A stretch of 15,774 nucleotides of DNA from an uncultured Lachnospiraceae bacterium (GTDB lineage: Bacteria; Bacillota; Clostridia; Lachnospirales; Lachnospiraceae). Below, one piece after another: positions 15,362-15,774 of the stretch (its first letter is position 1; every line of letters starts with the position of its first letter). Both the position numbers and the translations under genes were made by a program. Where the stretch lies: contig CAJUFQ010000048.1 in the NCBI GenBank assembly GCA_910585625.1, positions 1-15,774 on the forward strand, in the 5' to 3' direction. The notes under the pieces were generated by a model that was not told the DNA's origin, made no database searches, and saw only the letters and a list, made by a program, of their open reading frames with translations.

Positions 15362-15391
15362 ATTCTAGCATATTAAACCAAAGCGAACAAT
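15362..15391 (-). promoter_or_regulatory. purE operon promoter with PurBox-like sequence
   Basis: On the minus strand TTGTTC (15390-15385), a 17-base spacer and TAGAAT (15367-15362) form a good promoter about 75 bases before the purE ATG. The plus strand over the -35 reads CAAAGCGAACAAT (15379-15391), matching 11 of 13 positions of the Bacillus PurBox consensus AWWWCCGAACWWT as I recall it. This suggests repression by a PurR-like protein. No purine riboswitch core is visible in the leader. Confidence 0.55.
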
Positions 15392-15437
15392 AGAAAAGTA
15401 TGTACCTTCAATCGTAAATACAACAAGGCCTCTCCTA

Positions 15438-15465
15438 TAAAAGAACAAAGTGGGCAGGCCCACTT
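15438..15465 (-). terminator. Palindromic hairpin, possible second terminator
   Basis: AAGTGGGC-AG-GCCCACTT (15448-15465) is a perfect 8-base palindrome. On the minus strand it is followed by TTTGTTCTTTT, which fits a terminator that would insulate purE from the upstream tRNA genes. The first terminator at 15582-15621 already does this, so it may be a back-up. Confidence 0.5.
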
Positions 15466-15478
15466 CAACTCCCCTATC

Positions 15479-15583
15479 CCCTCAATCTTGAGGAGGATTG
15501 CACAGTTTGCTGCGCCGAGCCTGTCGCTTTAGCGACGTATTTCCTCTTGCGCGAGTGCGCATATTATCTTTCCTATAAGATAA
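15479..15583. repeat. Ladder of small hairpins between tRNA genes and purE
   Basis: In about 100 bases there are four perfect small inverted repeats: CCTCAA-TC-TTGAGG (15480-15493), GTCGCT-TT-AGCGAC (15523-15536), TGCGC-GAGT-GCGCA (15548-15561) and TTATCTT-N6-AAGATAA (near 15564-15583). The unit CGCT-N2-AGCG followed by GTATTTCCT (15525-15545) also occurs at 4449-4474. No gene is supported in 15285-15631 apart from these signals. Confidence 0.5.
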
Positions 15584-15621
15584 AAAATGACCCAATCCCT
15601 CTTTACAGAAGAATTGAGCCA
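15582..15621 (-). terminator. Rho-independent terminator after tRNA-Leu
   Basis: On the minus strand TGGCTCAATTC (15621-15611) pairs with GGGATTGGGTCA (15599-15588) through an 11-base stem with several G-T pairs, followed by six T (15587-15582). It lies 10 bases after the tRNA-Leu gene. Confidence 0.8.
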
Positions 15622-15631
15622 AGACTCAGGA

Positions 15632-15715
15632 TGCCGGCGACCGGAATCGAACCGGTACGATGTCGCCACCACAGGATTTTAAGTCCTGCGCGTCTGCCAG
15701 TTCCGCCACGCCGGC
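15632..15715 (-). tRNA. tRNA-Leu (anticodon UAA)
   Basis: An 84-base tRNA. The acceptor stem GCCGGCG/CGCCGGC is perfect with discriminator A. The anticodon stem-loop reads CAGGACTTAAAATCCTG with TAA, the T-loop is GGTTCGATTCC, and a long variable arm is typical of leucine tRNAs. CCA is not encoded. It is separated by 5 bases from the next tRNA and probably co-transcribed with it. Confidence 0.95.
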
Positions 15716-15720
15716 ACAAA

Positions 15721-15774
15721 TGGGACCTATAGGGCTCGAACCTATGACCCTCTGCTTGTAAGGCAGATGCTCTC
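15721..15774 (-). tRNA. tRNA-Val (anticodon UAC), partial at window edge
   Basis: Only the 3' 54 bases are in the window; the 5' acceptor and most of the D-arm lie beyond 15774. The anticodon stem-loop CTGCCTTACAAGCAG gives TAC (valine), and the T-loop is GGTTCGAGCCC. The 3' acceptor strand ends GGTCCCA with no encoded CCA. Confidence 0.9.

Noticed and set aside
15306..15440. Purine riboswitch or T-box in the purE leader
   Set aside because: The conserved cores of these RNAs were looked for by eye and not found; the leader is short and only a promoter and PurBox-like site are visible.
15547..15732. Short plus-strand open frame of 61 codons
   Set aside because: It runs through the tRNA-Leu gene and terminator on the other strand, so it is not a credible gene.
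1..15774. CRISPR array, insertion sequence, integrase or attachment site
   Set aside because: No regularly spaced identical repeats, transposase or recombinase gene, or tRNA-end duplication was seen in the window.

Overview
The window looks like chromosomal DNA from an anaerobic gut Clostridia, most likely Lachnospiraceae. This is inferred from the mix of genes: a vanG-type cluster, ferredoxin-dependent IorAB, a FliB-family protein inside a purine operon, strong AGGAG ribosome binding sites and intergenic palindromic elements. No species can be named from sequence alone. No transposase, integrase or plasmid gene is visible, so the van cluster appears resident.

Bases 140-6845 (minus strand) hold a D-Ala-D-Ser glycopeptide-resistance cluster of the vanG/vanL kind, transcribed vanR-vanS / vanG-vanXY-vanTm-vanTr. 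VanR and VanS form the two-component sensor system. VanG makes D-Ala-D-Ser. VanXY removes normal D-Ala-ending precursors. VanT supplies D-Ser, here as two overlapping genes: a membrane protein and a racemase carrying the Asn expected of serine racemases. VanXY has an unusual C-terminal tandem 11-residue repeat. The 561-base vanS-vanG gap contains a terminator, a candidate response-regulator site and a dense nest of inverted repeats.

Bases 6846-7029 are a divergent promoter region. Bases 7030-10682 (plus strand) encode indolepyruvate:ferredoxin oxidoreductase (iorA, iorB) and a PaaK-type arylacetate-CoA ligase, a module that interconverts aryl acids, aryl-CoA and aryl-pyruvates. It converges on the next operon.

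Bases 10711-15284 (minus strand) are a purine biosynthesis operon, purE-purM-purN-purD, ending in a FliB-family cysteine-rich protein. A good promoter with a PurBox-like sequence over its -35 lies upstream of purE. The right edge (15438-15774) carries tRNA-Leu(UAA), a partial tRNA-Val(UAC), a strong terminator and a ladder of small hairpins.

The points most worth a second look are the repeat-expanded VanXY, the split VanT, the palindrome mosaic before vanG, and a TTAAGA-N5-CTAAGA type box that recurs at three junctions of the van cluster, one of them shared with the ior promoter.
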